64,000 nucleotides of DNA from Mariprofundus sp. KV (GTDB lineage: Bacteria; Pseudomonadota; Zetaproteobacteria; Mariprofundales; Mariprofundaceae), in NCBI RefSeq assembly GCF_013387475.1, contig NZ_VWNB01000002.1:124001-188000 (forward strand), given 5' to 3'. The notes below the pieces were generated by a model. It did no database searches and had not been told where the DNA came from. It was given only the letters and a program-made list of their open reading frames with translations. The translations under genes and the position numbers were made by a program. Of this stretch, positions 51,002-60,210 are shown one piece after another. Position 1 is the first letter of the stretch; every line of letters begins with the position of its first letter.

Positions 51002-51913
51002 ATGAACAATGAGGCCACGATGATACCTGAAGAGCAGAGCTCACCACGTCAGGCACTGCTGATTGAGATCGGCAGAAAACTCAACGAAGCAAGAGAGCGA
51101 CGTGGTGAGAGCATTGACGCACCGGCTCGCCTGCTAAAACTCAGCAGATCCAATCTTGCCTCTCTGGAGTCGGGAGACTGGGCCGATCTTCCCGATGAAG
51201 TTTACGCGCTCGGTTTCCTGCGTCAGTACAGCAGGTATCTGCAGCTTGATATCACGCATGAGCTGGAGCTGCTTAAGAACGATCAGTACCAGCTGACCAA
51301 GCCACTCACCTTCCCCGACCCTGCTGTTGCACCCTCAAGAAAATGGGCCTGGATCGCAGGCATTGCGTTTGTCGTTTTTTTCATCCTGTTCAATATCCTT
51401 AACAGCAGCAATAGCGAGATCGAAACGCCCGATGCAGAGGTCGAATTTGCGCCGGCCATGCAGACAGAGGTGGAGACAGCAGTAGTCGATGAAACTGAAC
51501 CTGCCAGTGATGAACAGACACCGGCCGTCGAAGCCGATACCTCCGCTGTTGCCGACAGGCCAACAGAAAGCGCTGCAACAACAACAGCAGCAGAAGAAAC
51601 CACACAAAAGGCAGCTCCCGCCAGCGCGCAGCAACACCTCTACCGTTTCGAAGCGGTTGATGGTGATGTCTGGCTACAGATATTCCTGCCTGATGAGGGT
51701 GGTATTAAAAGAGCCAAACCGCATCGTGAGGCGCTATTAAAGCAGGGTTATCACGTCGATGTCAGCAGCAGCTCAGAGAAGCTGTGGATCACCTGTGGCA
51801 ATGCACTCAGCCTGCGTATCAAAGTAGATGGAAAAATCGCAGCTGATACGGGCAGCTTGAGCAACAACAGAAAGATTCTGCGTGATCACCTGTTCAGCAT
51901 AGGAAAACCTTAA
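51002..51913 (+). CDS. rodZ: Cytoskeleton protein RodZ
   Basis: Anchors MreB and supports rod shape. The 303-residue protein has an N-terminal HTH_25 domain (~19-85, LIEIGRKLNEARERRGESIDAPARLL), a transmembrane helix at 115-133, an Ala/Thr/Glu-rich periplasmic linker, and a C-terminal DUF4115 domain (WLQIFLPDEGGIKRAKPHREALLKQGYHVDV). It is adjacent to pilW, as in the classical cluster. Confidence 0.94.
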   Translation: MNNEATMIPEEQSSPRQALLIEIGRKLNEARERRGESIDAPARLLKLSRSNLASLESGDWADLPDEVYALGFLRQYSRYLQLDITHELELLKNDQYQLTKPLTFPDPAVAPSRKWAWIAGIAFVVFFILFNILNSSNSEIETPDAEVEFAPAMQTEVETAVVDETEPASDEQTPAVEADTSAVADRPTESAATTTAAEETTQKAAPASAQQHLYRFEAVDGDVWLQIFLPDEGGIKRAKPHREALLKQGYHVDVSSSSEKLWITCGNALSLRIKVDGKIAADTGSLSNNRKILRDHLFSIGKP

Positions 51914-51993
51914 ACCGGCAAAACAGCCTTGCCATTTCCAACCATCTGCTGCATATTGCTGAGCCTTGATAAACGCTTACGAGGGGAGCTTTT

Positions 51994-52671
51994 ATGACCG
52001 CCACAGACTTTCAATCCGCACGACGCAACATGGTCGAGTACCAGATTCGCTGCTGCAAAGTACTGGATCCAACAACACTTGATCTGATTGAGTCGATGCC
52101 TCGTGAGAATTTCCTGCCTGAACATCTGCGCAGCCTTGCCTATATGGAGGGCCACGTGCCACTCCCCGCCAATCAGGAGATGCTCTCACCGCTGCAGGAG
52201 GCGATGATTCTGCAGTGTCTGATGCTTGAGGGTCATGAGCGTGTGCTTGAGATTGGCACGGGCACAGGTTTCCTGACTACCATGCTGGCCATGCAGGCTG
52301 CTGAAGTGGTCGGCTGTGAGATCCATGCCACCCTTGCCGATCTCTCCCGCGATAACATCAGCAACCACGGCGTCAACAATGCCAAGGTACTACAGGTCAA
52401 TGCCATGGATGCTGATGCGATGGCTGCACTCTCAGAGATGCAGCAACCCTTTGATGTAATTGTTCTTGGTGCATCAGTGAAAGAGGTTCCCGCCCATATC
52501 AACGCCCTGCTGGCAGAGAATGGCCAGATGATGGCCTTTATCGGCTCCAATCCTGTGGTTTCACTGATTCACCGTCGCAAAGTCGGCGCCAGCAGTCAGG
52601 ACGTGGGCATGTTTGAAACCCTGCTGCAGGATATGGAAGGCGTTCCGGAGTGCCGCGAATTCGTCTTCTAG
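51994..52671 (+). CDS. pcm: Protein-L-isoaspartate O-methyltransferase
   Basis: Methylates isoaspartyl residues for protein repair. The 225-residue protein has the SAM motif VLEIGTGTGF (84-93) and N-terminal RRNMVEYQIRCCKVLDPTTLDLIESMPRENFLPE, typical of PCMT. Start ATG 51994 has GGGGAG upstream. It sits between rodZ and an unknown lipoprotein gene. Confidence 0.9.
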   Translation: MTATDFQSARRNMVEYQIRCCKVLDPTTLDLIESMPRENFLPEHLRSLAYMEGHVPLPANQEMLSPLQEAMILQCLMLEGHERVLEIGTGTGFLTTMLAMQAAEVVGCEIHATLADLSRDNISNHGVNNAKVLQVNAMDADAMAALSEMQQPFDVIVLGASVKEVPAHINALLAENGQMMAFIGSNPVVSLIHRRKVGASSQDVGMFETLLQDMEGVPECREFVF

Positions 52672-52695
52672 GGCTACAAACATCTTCAAACTGTT

Positions 52696-53277
52696 GTGCC
52701 ATCCGGCTCAATTAATACTGTTTTGCAACTGACACGCAGAGCCCCGGCTCTTCTCATGCTGCTATTGCTGGCAGCCTGCAGTGGTGAGGAGAAGCAAGCT
52801 GACGAGCCATGGCAGCAGAACCAGACAACCTACTTCTTTGCTGCAACCAGCATAGAACCAGAACAGCCACAGCATCGCATCCGTTTTGCACGCTCCCTGC
52901 TGCCAACTGAAGGTAGCGCAACGACATGGCAATTCAGCAGCTATGCTATCCCCGGCTATCGTGATACAGGCCTGCACCTGCAGCATCATCTGAAGATTAC
53001 AACCCAGGCCGGTATTGAGGTGCATCCTGATCAGACATTTACCCTCCATTCACCTGCCATTGCCTATCCACTTGCTCTGACAGCACCAACGCGGGCGCTC
53101 TGGTTGCTGATCTCACCCGGCTCAGCAACTGCCAACGTATGGATGGCTCCGGCCTTCCTGCCTGATATTGCCGAGCAGGCTCAACGCGAGACACTTGAGC
53201 GTGCCAGACTTACTGAAAGCATGGCTGATGACGCCTACTATTTCGGTTACTCCAGCAATGATGATGCGCTTGAATAA
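52696..53277 (+). CDS. Putative lipoprotein of unknown function
   Basis: The 193-residue protein has a lipoprotein signal (LLMLLLLAAC; Cys at ~28) and no motif I can place. The mature part is rich in Ala, Thr and Gln. The start is uncertain: GTG 52696 or TTG 52723, neither with a ribosome site. It lies between pcm and mltB; 53278-53372 holds no gene. Confidence 0.6.
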   Translation: MPSGSINTVLQLTRRAPALLMLLLLAACSGEEKQADEPWQQNQTTYFFAATSIEPEQPQHRIRFARSLLPTEGSATTWQFSSYAIPGYRDTGLHLQHHLKITTQAGIEVHPDQTFTLHSPAIAYPLALTAPTRALWLLISPGSATANVWMAPAFLPDIAEQAQRETLERARLTESMADDAYYFGYSSNDDALE

Positions 53278-53372
53278 ACTAATACGACTCATCACCTTTT
53301 CCACCCCGGAGAGATGAATAATCCCCCTTTTTGGCACTATCTGAAAGCTTCATTCGCCGCTAAGGTTCGCAG

Positions 53373-54434
53373 ATGATTTCTTCCTATAGCTCCATCTATC
53401 ACTTCAACACTGTTGTACATACAACACTGCTGCTGCTCGCGCTTTTAATCTCAGCACCTCAGGCATCACAAGCCGCCGGCAAGGCGCCTGATGGCACGCA
53501 ACATGTAAGCCGTGAAGAGCTTGTCACCCTGCTTGCCAGTGAAACCGGACTTCCTGCTAATGCCTTAACTGAAATCATTAAGGATGCGGTATTTAAACCC
53601 GGCATCATCGAAAGCATGAACAAACAGTGGGAAGCACAGCCCTACGCCAAATATCGACCACTGTTTATCAAGCAGAGCATGTCGGATAAGGGCAAGGCAT
53701 TCCTTAAAGAGAACCGTTCAACATTCGCATCGGCTGAGCAGAAGTATCAGGTGGACAGCGCCATTATTGCCGGCATTCTGGGCATTGAAACACGCTTTGG
53801 TGAATCTCATGGCAGCAAACCCATTCTTGATTCACTCTATACGCTCTCTACAGGTTTCCCCAGACGGGCAAAGTTTTTCCGCAGCCAGCTTGCTGCCATC
53901 ATTCAGATCTCTCTTCAGGATAAACTTAAACTCAATGAACTCAAAGGTTCATATGCCGGTGCCTTCGGTGCCATTCAGTTTATCCCCACCTCCTTCCGCG
54001 ATTTTGCTGTGGATGATGATGGTGATGGCATTCGCGATGTGTTCAACTCCAAAGCGGACATTATCGGCAGTGTTGCCAACTATTTTCAGAAACATGGATG
54101 GCAGCACGGCAGGCCTGTTGCGCACTGGTTGCCGCCACGCACCAAGTTGAATAAAGCCTGGAAAGAAAATATTAAAGATAGCAAACCAAAACATTGGGTC
54201 ACGCTGGCTGAGCTACGTCGTGAGATGCCAAAGGTTTTCAACAAGATTCCACTGCCATGGTTAGAAAGTGATAAAGTCAGCATCATTGAGATGCAGACGA
54301 AAAAAGGTAATCAGCTGGCGCTGGTACACTATAACTTCCGGGTCATCATGAGTTATAATCCATCGTTTAACTATGCCATGGCAGTTACTGAAATTGCAGC
54401 CATGTGGGAGAGTGAAAAATTCGCTGTCGACTAA
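53373..54434 (+). CDS. mltB: Lytic murein transglycosylase B-type
   Basis: The 353-residue protein has a cleavable signal sequence and the MltB catalytic region: VDSAIIAGILGIETRFGES (catalytic Glu in IETRFG), SYAGAFGAIQFIPTSFRDFAVD, DDDGDGIRDVFN and IGSVANYFQKHGW. No lipobox is evident, so it may be periplasmic and not anchored. Its 3' end overlaps the proposed AUU start of rlpA. Confidence 0.93.
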   Translation: MISSYSSIYHFNTVVHTTLLLLALLISAPQASQAAGKAPDGTQHVSREELVTLLASETGLPANALTEIIKDAVFKPGIIESMNKQWEAQPYAKYRPLFIKQSMSDKGKAFLKENRSTFASAEQKYQVDSAIIAGILGIETRFGESHGSKPILDSLYTLSTGFPRRAKFFRSQLAAIIQISLQDKLKLNELKGSYAGAFGAIQFIPTSFRDFAVDDDGDGIRDVFNSKADIIGSVANYFQKHGWQHGRPVAHWLPPRTKLNKAWKENIKDSKPKHWVTLAELRREMPKVFNKIPLPWLESDKVSIIEMQTKKGNQLALVHYNFRVIMSYNPSFNYAMAVTEIAAMWESEKFAVD

Positions 54435-55252
54435 TTACCCTAACCCTGATTACCCTCTTCTCGATCGCTACATTGACAGGCTGCAACCATCAGAAAAGCA
54501 GCCAAACAGGAACGCCTCAGGGCAAACCCGGCAGTGTAGCCAAGTTACCTGATGGCAAAGGCGGCACCTACAAAACCGGCAACCCCTACATGGTAGCCGG
54601 GCGCTGGTATACGCCGATGCAACAGCTCACCTCATATGATCAGAGTGGCATCGCCTCATGGTATGGCGATGATTTTCACGGCAAGCTGACCGCCAACGGT
54701 GAGTCCTATGATATGTATAGTCTCTCAGCTGCGCATAAGACTCTGCCGCTGCCTACCCTTGTCCGGGTCACCAATCTGGAGAACGGACGCAGCGTGGTTG
54801 TACGCGTCAATGATCGCGGCCCTTTTGTCAAAGATCGCCTGATCGATCTCTCTTATGCTGCCGCCAATGCACTGGGCTTTATGGACAAGGGCACCACACA
54901 TGTACGTGTGCAGACACTGGATCAGAAACCGGATCTTCAGGCCAAACCGGCAACCACCACTGTACCTGATGCCATTGCAGCACCTGTTCCTGCCCCTGCC
55001 GTTATAACAAGCGCAAAAGAGGCGGGTATTTTCGTGCAGCTGGGTGCCTTCGGATCTGAAGCCAATGCCAATCGTCTGCAGCAGTCACTGCACCCCCTCT
55101 ATCCGACAGTTCGGCTGCATCCGAAGCTGGTGGTGGATCGAACCATCTACCGTGTACGTATCGGCCCGTTTGAAAGCATGCAGAAGGTGGAGGAGACAGT
55201 GATTTCACTACAGAAAAACGGCTATAATCAGACCGTTGTGGTGATTGAGTAA
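54419..55252 (+). CDS. rlpA: Septal-ring lytic transglycosylase RlpA with SPOR domain (AUU start proposed)
   Basis: Lipoprotein with an RlpA double-psi barrel (ASWYGDDFHGKLTANGESYDMYSLSAAHKTLPLPT) and a C-terminal SPOR domain (FVQLGAFGSEANANRL). The first canonical start in frame is TTG 54473, which would give a product with Cys at position 4 and no signal peptide. The frame is open further upstream: from ATT 54419 it encodes RCRLITLTLITLFSIATLTGC, a full lipoprotein signal with lipobox LTGC at Cys 22. GGGAG lies eight bases before ATT. An AUU start is therefore inferred; it overlaps mltB by 16 bp. Confidence 0.8.
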   Translation: MRCRLITLTLITLFSIATLTGCNHQKSSQTGTPQGKPGSVAKLPDGKGGTYKTGNPYMVAGRWYTPMQQLTSYDQSGIASWYGDDFHGKLTANGESYDMYSLSAAHKTLPLPTLVRVTNLENGRSVVVRVNDRGPFVKDRLIDLSYAAANALGFMDKGTTHVRVQTLDQKPDLQAKPATTTVPDAIAAPVPAPAVITSAKEAGIFVQLGAFGSEANANRLQQSLHPLYPTVRLHPKLVVDRTIYRVRIGPFESMQKVEETVISLQKNGYNQTVVVIE

Positions 55253-55253
55253 G

Positions 55254-55787
55254 ATGGGCACTCGTCCTCGCCTGACCGCTTTCGGCTCATCCAGGCTCGG
55301 CCCGGACAACCCTGAGTATGCGGATGTATTTTCACTCTCCAGGGCCATTGCCGAGCAGGGTTGGGATGGCATGACCGGAGGACATCAGGGCATGATGGCC
55401 GCCTTCTCTGAAGGTATTCACGCCGGTGGTGGTCAGATTCGCGGCATTACCCTTGAGCGCTTCCCTACTCCACCCGACAACAGCCTCAGTGAAGAGATTC
55501 GTTCACGAAATTTCTTTGATCGCATGGGCACCCTGATTGAGGAGGCACAGGCCTGGCTGGTGCTGCCCGGTGGTCTTGGCACACTGGCTGAAGTGGCCAT
55601 GACCTGGGATCTGCTGGCTATACGGGTACTGGAGCCAAGGCCTCTGCTTCTCTATGGGCAGATGTGGGAGCCTATTGTTGAAATACTCTCCTCAGAGCTG
55701 GTGTTATCTGCTGATAAAGCCTTCGATTCGATTCAGATCTGCCATAGCCATGAGGATGTACTCTCAGCCCTCAAGCCGTTTCGCTGA
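55254..55787 (+). CDS. LOG family nucleotide 5'-phosphate ribohydrolase
   Basis: The ~177-residue protein has the LOG signature: TGGHQGMMAAFSEG and PGGLGTLAE (104-112), the PGGxGTxxE motif. LOG proteins release free bases from nucleoside 5'-monophosphates and were long misannotated as lysine decarboxylases. The start is ATG 55254 or TTG 55245. It overlaps the pseudouridine synthase gene by one base. Confidence 0.88.
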   Translation: MGTRPRLTAFGSSRLGPDNPEYADVFSLSRAIAEQGWDGMTGGHQGMMAAFSEGIHAGGGQIRGITLERFPTPPDNSLSEEIRSRNFFDRMGTLIEEAQAWLVLPGGLGTLAEVAMTWDLLAIRVLEPRPLLLYGQMWEPIVEILSSELVLSADKAFDSIQICHSHEDVLSALKPFR

Positions 55788-56665
55788 TGAGTAGCAGTCA
55801 AAACGATTACCAGGATATCAATGTCACCGTTGCCGCTGAACATGCAGGCAACCGGTTGGATCAGGCTCTGGCATCCTGTTTTTCCCTCTCCCGACGCAGG
55901 GCACGCAAAGCTATTGATGAGGGTGGTGTCTATCTTAACCGTAAACGCTGCCGCACAGCAGGCAGGACACTTAAAGCCGGGGATAAACTGCGCCTTGTCA
56001 TCCTTGAAAATGAGACACTGACACCATTTGATCCGGCGCAGTTGGTGTGGCAACAGCCACCGCTCTATCTGATCAACAAGCGCAGTGGCCAGTATGCGCA
56101 GGAGGCGCTGCACCGCAGTCGCGGCACACTGCCCGATGAGATTGCCCGCCACCTTCAACTGCATCCGAAAGATGCCGAGAATCTAAGACCTGTACACCGA
56201 CTTGATAAAGGCACCTCCGGATTGATGCTCTTCGCATCCGATCCCCGCGTGCTTAATCATATTCAGAGTCTGTGGAAAACGTCGGCTTTTAAACGTTATC
56301 TGGCGGTCACTGAACCGGCTCCGGAGTGGGACGAACAGCGCATCACCCTGGCCATCGGTAAAAACCGCGATAGCAGAGGCTGCTACCATGTCTCGGAGGC
56401 CGGACGTGCATGTGACAGTGAGGCGCGGATTGTTGAGCGGCGCGGCAATCGGGCGCTGATTGAATTGATCCCGCATAGCGGCAGAACTCACCAATTGCGT
56501 GTCCATCTTTCCGCATTAGGGTGTCCCATTCTTGGTGATGCGCGCTACGGTGGTAAATCGTATGGCCGCCTGATGCTGCACGCCCAACAGTTACGTTTGG
56601 ATCCCCCTGCACTGACAACCAGTCAGACGTGGGAAGCCCAACCTGAGGAGAATTGGCAATGGTAA
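55787..56665 (+). CDS. RluA-family pseudouridine synthase
   Basis: The 292-residue protein has an N-terminal S4 RNA-binding domain (~18-70) and an RluA-type catalytic domain with HRLDKGTSG, catalytic D140, followed by RTHQLRVHLSALGCPILGDARYGG. It isomerises uridine in rRNA or tRNA; RluC/RluD-type is likely but the position cannot be told. Its 3' end overlaps the dacA-type gene. Confidence 0.92.
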   Translation: MSSSQNDYQDINVTVAAEHAGNRLDQALASCFSLSRRRARKAIDEGGVYLNRKRCRTAGRTLKAGDKLRLVILENETLTPFDPAQLVWQQPPLYLINKRSGQYAQEALHRSRGTLPDEIARHLQLHPKDAENLRPVHRLDKGTSGLMLFASDPRVLNHIQSLWKTSAFKRYLAVTEPAPEWDEQRITLAIGKNRDSRGCYHVSEAGRACDSEARIVERRGNRALIELIPHSGRTHQLRVHLSALGCPILGDARYGGKSYGRLMLHAQQLRLDPPALTTSQTWEAQPEENWQW

Positions 56666-57876
56666 ACAGTGAAATGATTCGCAGCACAGGAGTGCGCGCT
56701 CTACTTGGATTATTGGCAGCCGCCCTTCTGATGATCTCACCGGCTCAGGCCACAGGTGTCTCATGGCCGAAAGCGCCACAGGTTGATGCCAGTTCATGGG
56801 CTGTGATCGATGCCCGTTCAGGACAGGTTGTCTCCGCCAATGATGCCGACAAACAGCTGCCGATGGCCAGTCTGACAAAAATGATGACCCTCTACCTCGC
56901 TTTTGAAGAGATCAAACTGGGGCGACTGGACACCAATGCCCGCGTATCGGTGAGTAAAAAGGCGTGGAAAATCGGTGGCAGCACCATGTTCCTTGAGCCA
57001 CGCATGCAACCAACCGTAAAAGAGCTGCTGCACGGTATCGCCACCCTCTCCGGCAATGATGCCTGTATTGTGCTGGCTGAACATATTGACGGCTCTGAAG
57101 AGGGGTTTGCCCAGCGCATGAATGAGAAGGCCAAACAGCTGGGTATGCGCAACTCACACTTCCTCAACGCAACCGGTTTTCCGCAAGAGGGGCACTACAG
57201 TTCAGCGATGGATATGGCCATCCTTGGCGCAGCACTGTGGCGTGATTTCCCAGATATGTATGAGATCTTTGGTGAAAAGGGTTATACCTTCGATGGCCGC
57301 CACCAGCCCAACCGCAACCGCCTGCTCTGGAGCTATCCTGAAGCAGATGGCATCAAAACCGGCCACACCGAAGAGGCCGGATACTGTCTGGTAGGTTCAG
57401 CTGAGATGAACTCAACCCGCTTTGTCGCAGCTGTATTCGGCACTGATTCAGATCGCTCTCGTGCCCAGCAGACCAAAACCCTGCTGCAGTTCAGCTTCCG
57501 TAACTTTGTAACCGTGCGCCCTAGCGAGCGTGAAATCCGCCGTCAGGTTGAGGTGTTTGAAGGTACTGAGTCGCAGCTATGGCTGAAGCCGGCCGATCCA
57601 ATCTGGGTTACTGTTCCAAAAGGTAATGAGGCCTCTCTCTCCTTCCGTCTGCGTTACGATGCACCGCTGAAAGCACCGATCAGTGAAGCCCAGAAACTGG
57701 GTACGATTGATGCCGTTTTCGGTGATCAGCGGGATAATGGACAAGTGCTTAAATCGGTCGATATGATCGCCACGCGCGCAGTGGAACGCGCCTCATGGGT
57801 CAGCCGTCAGTGGGATGGTCTGCGCCTATGGTGGCGTGACAGTAGCGATGAAGTGGCTGCAGAAGGTATCGAATAA
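56659..57876 (+). CDS. dacA: D-alanyl-D-alanine carboxypeptidase (PBP5/6 type)
   Basis: Removes the terminal D-Ala of peptidoglycan stem peptides. The 405-residue protein has a signal peptide, SxxK (S71-L-T-K74), SGN in LSGNDAC, KTG in IKTGHTEEAG, a PBP5_C-type domain and a C-terminal amphipathic helix. ATG 56659 has GAGGAG upstream at ideal distance. Next gene is dat, two steps of D-alanine metabolism in tandem. Confidence 0.93.
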   Translation: MVNSEMIRSTGVRALLGLLAAALLMISPAQATGVSWPKAPQVDASSWAVIDARSGQVVSANDADKQLPMASLTKMMTLYLAFEEIKLGRLDTNARVSVSKKAWKIGGSTMFLEPRMQPTVKELLHGIATLSGNDACIVLAEHIDGSEEGFAQRMNEKAKQLGMRNSHFLNATGFPQEGHYSSAMDMAILGAALWRDFPDMYEIFGEKGYTFDGRHQPNRNRLLWSYPEADGIKTGHTEEAGYCLVGSAEMNSTRFVAAVFGTDSDRSRAQQTKTLLQFSFRNFVTVRPSEREIRRQVEVFEGTESQLWLKPADPIWVTVPKGNEASLSFRLRYDAPLKAPISEAQKLGTIDAVFGDQRDNGQVLKSVDMIATRAVERASWVSRQWDGLRLWWRDSSDEVAAEGIE

Positions 57877-57878
57877 GT

Positions 57879-58730
57879 ATGACACTAACGGCCTGGGTTA
57901 ATGGCCGCTTTCTGCCACTGGATGAGGCAACCATCCACATTGAGGATCGCGGTTTTCAGTTTGCCGATGGTGTCTATGAGGTGATTGCCTGCTTTGGCGG
58001 CAATTTCCTTGAACTTGACGCGCACATTGATCGTCTTCAGCGCTCGTGTGAAGGGATCGGCATCAGACTACTGAAATCCCGTACTGAGTTGATCGAACTG
58101 ATTCATGAAACCTACCGGCGCAACCCCTTTGATCATGCCATGATCTATGTGCAGGCCACCCGTGGTGTAGCCCCGCGCAGCCACCTGATAATGCAGGAGA
58201 TTGAACCGACACTGGTGATCACTTCCCGTGAACTCCCCTTCCCCTCATCGGAGAAACTCAGTGCCGGAGCCTCGGCGATCACACTGCCGGATATCCGCTG
58301 GAAACGGTGTGATATCAAATCCATCGCACTGCTGGCCAGTGTGATCGGCAAACAGGAGGCCGCACGGCAAAACGTTGATGAAGCATTCTGGCTTGATGAT
58401 GAGGGACACCTTCTTGAGGGGTGTGCGACCAACTGCTTTGCTGTCATTAACGGTGAGATTGTCACCCACCCGCTTGATCATCAGGTACTTGGTGGCATCA
58501 CCCGTTATCTGGCTCTGAAGGTGGCGCGTGAACATGGTATCAAAGTAGTAGAACGTCCCTGGAAACTGGATGAGAAAGGCTTAACAGAGTGTATGATGAG
58601 TAGCACCACCAACGCTGTGGTTGCAGTCAGTCATGTTGATGGCATCACCATCGGTGATGGCACAGCTGGCCCGGTATCAATAAAACTGCGGCAGTGGATG
58701 CTCGATGCGTTTGAGGCGATGAGACAGTGA
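57879..58730 (+). CDS. dat: D-amino-acid transaminase
   Basis: PLP fold-type IV aminotransferase of 283 residues: NGRFLPLDEATIHIEDRGFQFADGVYEV, the PLP Lys in RCDIKSIALLAS, and EGCATNCFAVINGEI. It probably makes D-Glu or D-Ala for peptidoglycan, fitting its position right after the carboxypeptidase gene. Fold-type IV also includes IlvE and PabC, but the N-terminal motif favours Dat. Its 3' end overlaps the HAD gene by four bases. Confidence 0.88.
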   Translation: MTLTAWVNGRFLPLDEATIHIEDRGFQFADGVYEVIACFGGNFLELDAHIDRLQRSCEGIGIRLLKSRTELIELIHETYRRNPFDHAMIYVQATRGVAPRSHLIMQEIEPTLVITSRELPFPSSEKLSAGASAITLPDIRWKRCDIKSIALLASVIGKQEAARQNVDEAFWLDDEGHLLEGCATNCFAVINGEIVTHPLDHQVLGGITRYLALKVAREHGIKVVERPWKLDEKGLTECMMSSTTNAVVAVSHVDGITIGDGTAGPVSIKLRQWMLDAFEAMRQ

Positions 58731-59368
58731 GCAACGTAAAAGCGGTACTACTGGACATGGATGGCACCATCGTTGATGCCTTCCCCCCCATTATTCGCGC
58801 CCTGAACCAGACCTTTGTTGAGTATGGTCTGCCACAGATGAGTGCAAAAGAGGTTAAACGGCACACTGGCCGTGGTGACTGCAGTATGATCTCACTCTTT
58901 GGTGATCGCCGTGAAGAGGCAGGCAAGCGCTTTCTTGAAATCCACGATGAGGATTACCTTGAGCATATCAATCCACTACCCGGTGCCGAAAACCTCTTTG
59001 AGTGGCTTAAAGAGAAGGCTATTCCGTGTGCCATTGTAACCAGTAAGAGTCAGTCACGTGCTGAGGCGCAGTTTGCTGCGCTGGGCTGGAACCATCATGT
59101 TGCGGCGATTATCGGTAAAATTGACGGACGCCCTGAGAAACCTGATCCAACCCCGGTTCTGCTGGCCTGTGAAGCCCTCCAGGTTCAACCCGAATCCACG
59201 GTGATGATCGGTGATGGCATTGCCGATATGAAAGCGGCATCGCGTGCAGGAAGTCGTGGCCTGGGATTGTGTGACGCCTTCTCCACTGCGGAGTTGAGTG
59301 AAGCAGGTGCCAGCCACTGCTTTGATTCACTGGCTGAAATCCAGAACTGGTTAACAAGAGAGATATGA
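58727..59368 (+). CDS. HAD-family phosphatase (phosphoglycolate-phosphatase-like)
   Basis: The 213-residue protein has the HAD motif LLDMDGTIVD (D10, D12), a helical cap, KSQSRAEAQF near residue 105, and MIGDGIADMKAASRAGSRGLGLC as motif IV. It resembles Gph/PGP-type phosphatases. Start is GTG 58727, overlapping the dat stop. It overlaps hslO by four bases. Substrate unknown. Confidence 0.85.
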   Translation: MSNVKAVLLDMDGTIVDAFPPIIRALNQTFVEYGLPQMSAKEVKRHTGRGDCSMISLFGDRREEAGKRFLEIHDEDYLEHINPLPGAENLFEWLKEKAIPCAIVTSKSQSRAEAQFAALGWNHHVAAIIGKIDGRPEKPDPTPVLLACEALQVQPESTVMIGDGIADMKAASRAGSRGLGLCDAFSTAELSEAGASHCFDSLAEIQNWLTREI

Positions 59369-60210
59369 CAACATCAGCTACAGCACCAGACACTCTAACC
59401 CGTTTTCTGCTTCCAGATGCATCGACTCGTGGCGCCATCATTCGCGGCAGTGGCATCATCGCTGAGGCCAAGCGCCTTCACGGCCTTAATGGCCCGGTTG
59501 CCGAACTGTTCGGGCAGACACTGCTTGCCTCCATTCTTCTTCTCAGCATCAGTAAAAGCGGTGTACGGCAGGTGCTGCAGATCGATGCAGCAAACGCATC
59601 ATCTGCCCCGCTTCAGCGCCTGCTCTCTGAAGCACGCGGAGGGGCTGTGCGCGGCCTGGTCAGCTGGCAGGAGGAGCAGACCGCCCTGCGCTACGAACAG
59701 CACGAAGGTTTAAGCAGCTGGATGGGTAACCCGATTCGCCTCTCTACTGTACGAGATATGGGGGTCGGTCAACCCTATATCTCCACCATTGAACACCACT
59801 CCGATTTTCTTGCTGACCATATCATTCACTACCTGCATCAGTCGGTACAGATCAGAGCCGATGTTATCCTCACGGGCGATCTGGCCATCCTGATCGAAGC
59901 GATGCCCGGCTGCGATGAGGAGAAGTGGTTCAAGGCTGTGGAGGCGATGGCAAAGATTCCTGACACCCTGCTTGAAAACGGTTCCACTGAATCGATCCTG
60001 AGCTACTTCTCTTCTCTGAACTGCAAAACCGTCGGTAGTGATGCCTATGCCTATCGCTGTGACTGCACACAGGAGAAGATGAAGCTGGCACTGCAGGGCA
60101 TTTCAGATGAGCAGTTGCGCGAACTTGCAGATGAGCATGGTAAAGTCATCCTCTCCTGCCAGTACTGCGATAACAGTTACGCGCTGGATATTGGTGAAGC
60201 TACAGCGTGA
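59365..60210 (+). CDS. hslO: Redox-regulated chaperone Hsp33
   Basis: Holdase activated by oxidation. The 281-residue protein has the zinc-binding cysteines CDC (232, 234) and CQYC (265, 268) at its C-terminus, and the N-terminal body with GPVAELFGQTLLASILL and YISTIEHHSDFLADHI. It overlaps the next gene by 17 bp. Confidence 0.93.
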   Translation: MTTSATAPDTLTRFLLPDASTRGAIIRGSGIIAEAKRLHGLNGPVAELFGQTLLASILLLSISKSGVRQVLQIDAANASSAPLQRLLSEARGGAVRGLVSWQEEQTALRYEQHEGLSSWMGNPIRLSTVRDMGVGQPYISTIEHHSDFLADHIIHYLHQSVQIRADVILTGDLAILIEAMPGCDEEKWFKAVEAMAKIPDTLLENGSTESILSYFSSLNCKTVGSDAYAYRCDCTQEKMKLALQGISDEQLRELADEHGKVILSCQYCDNSYALDIGEATA

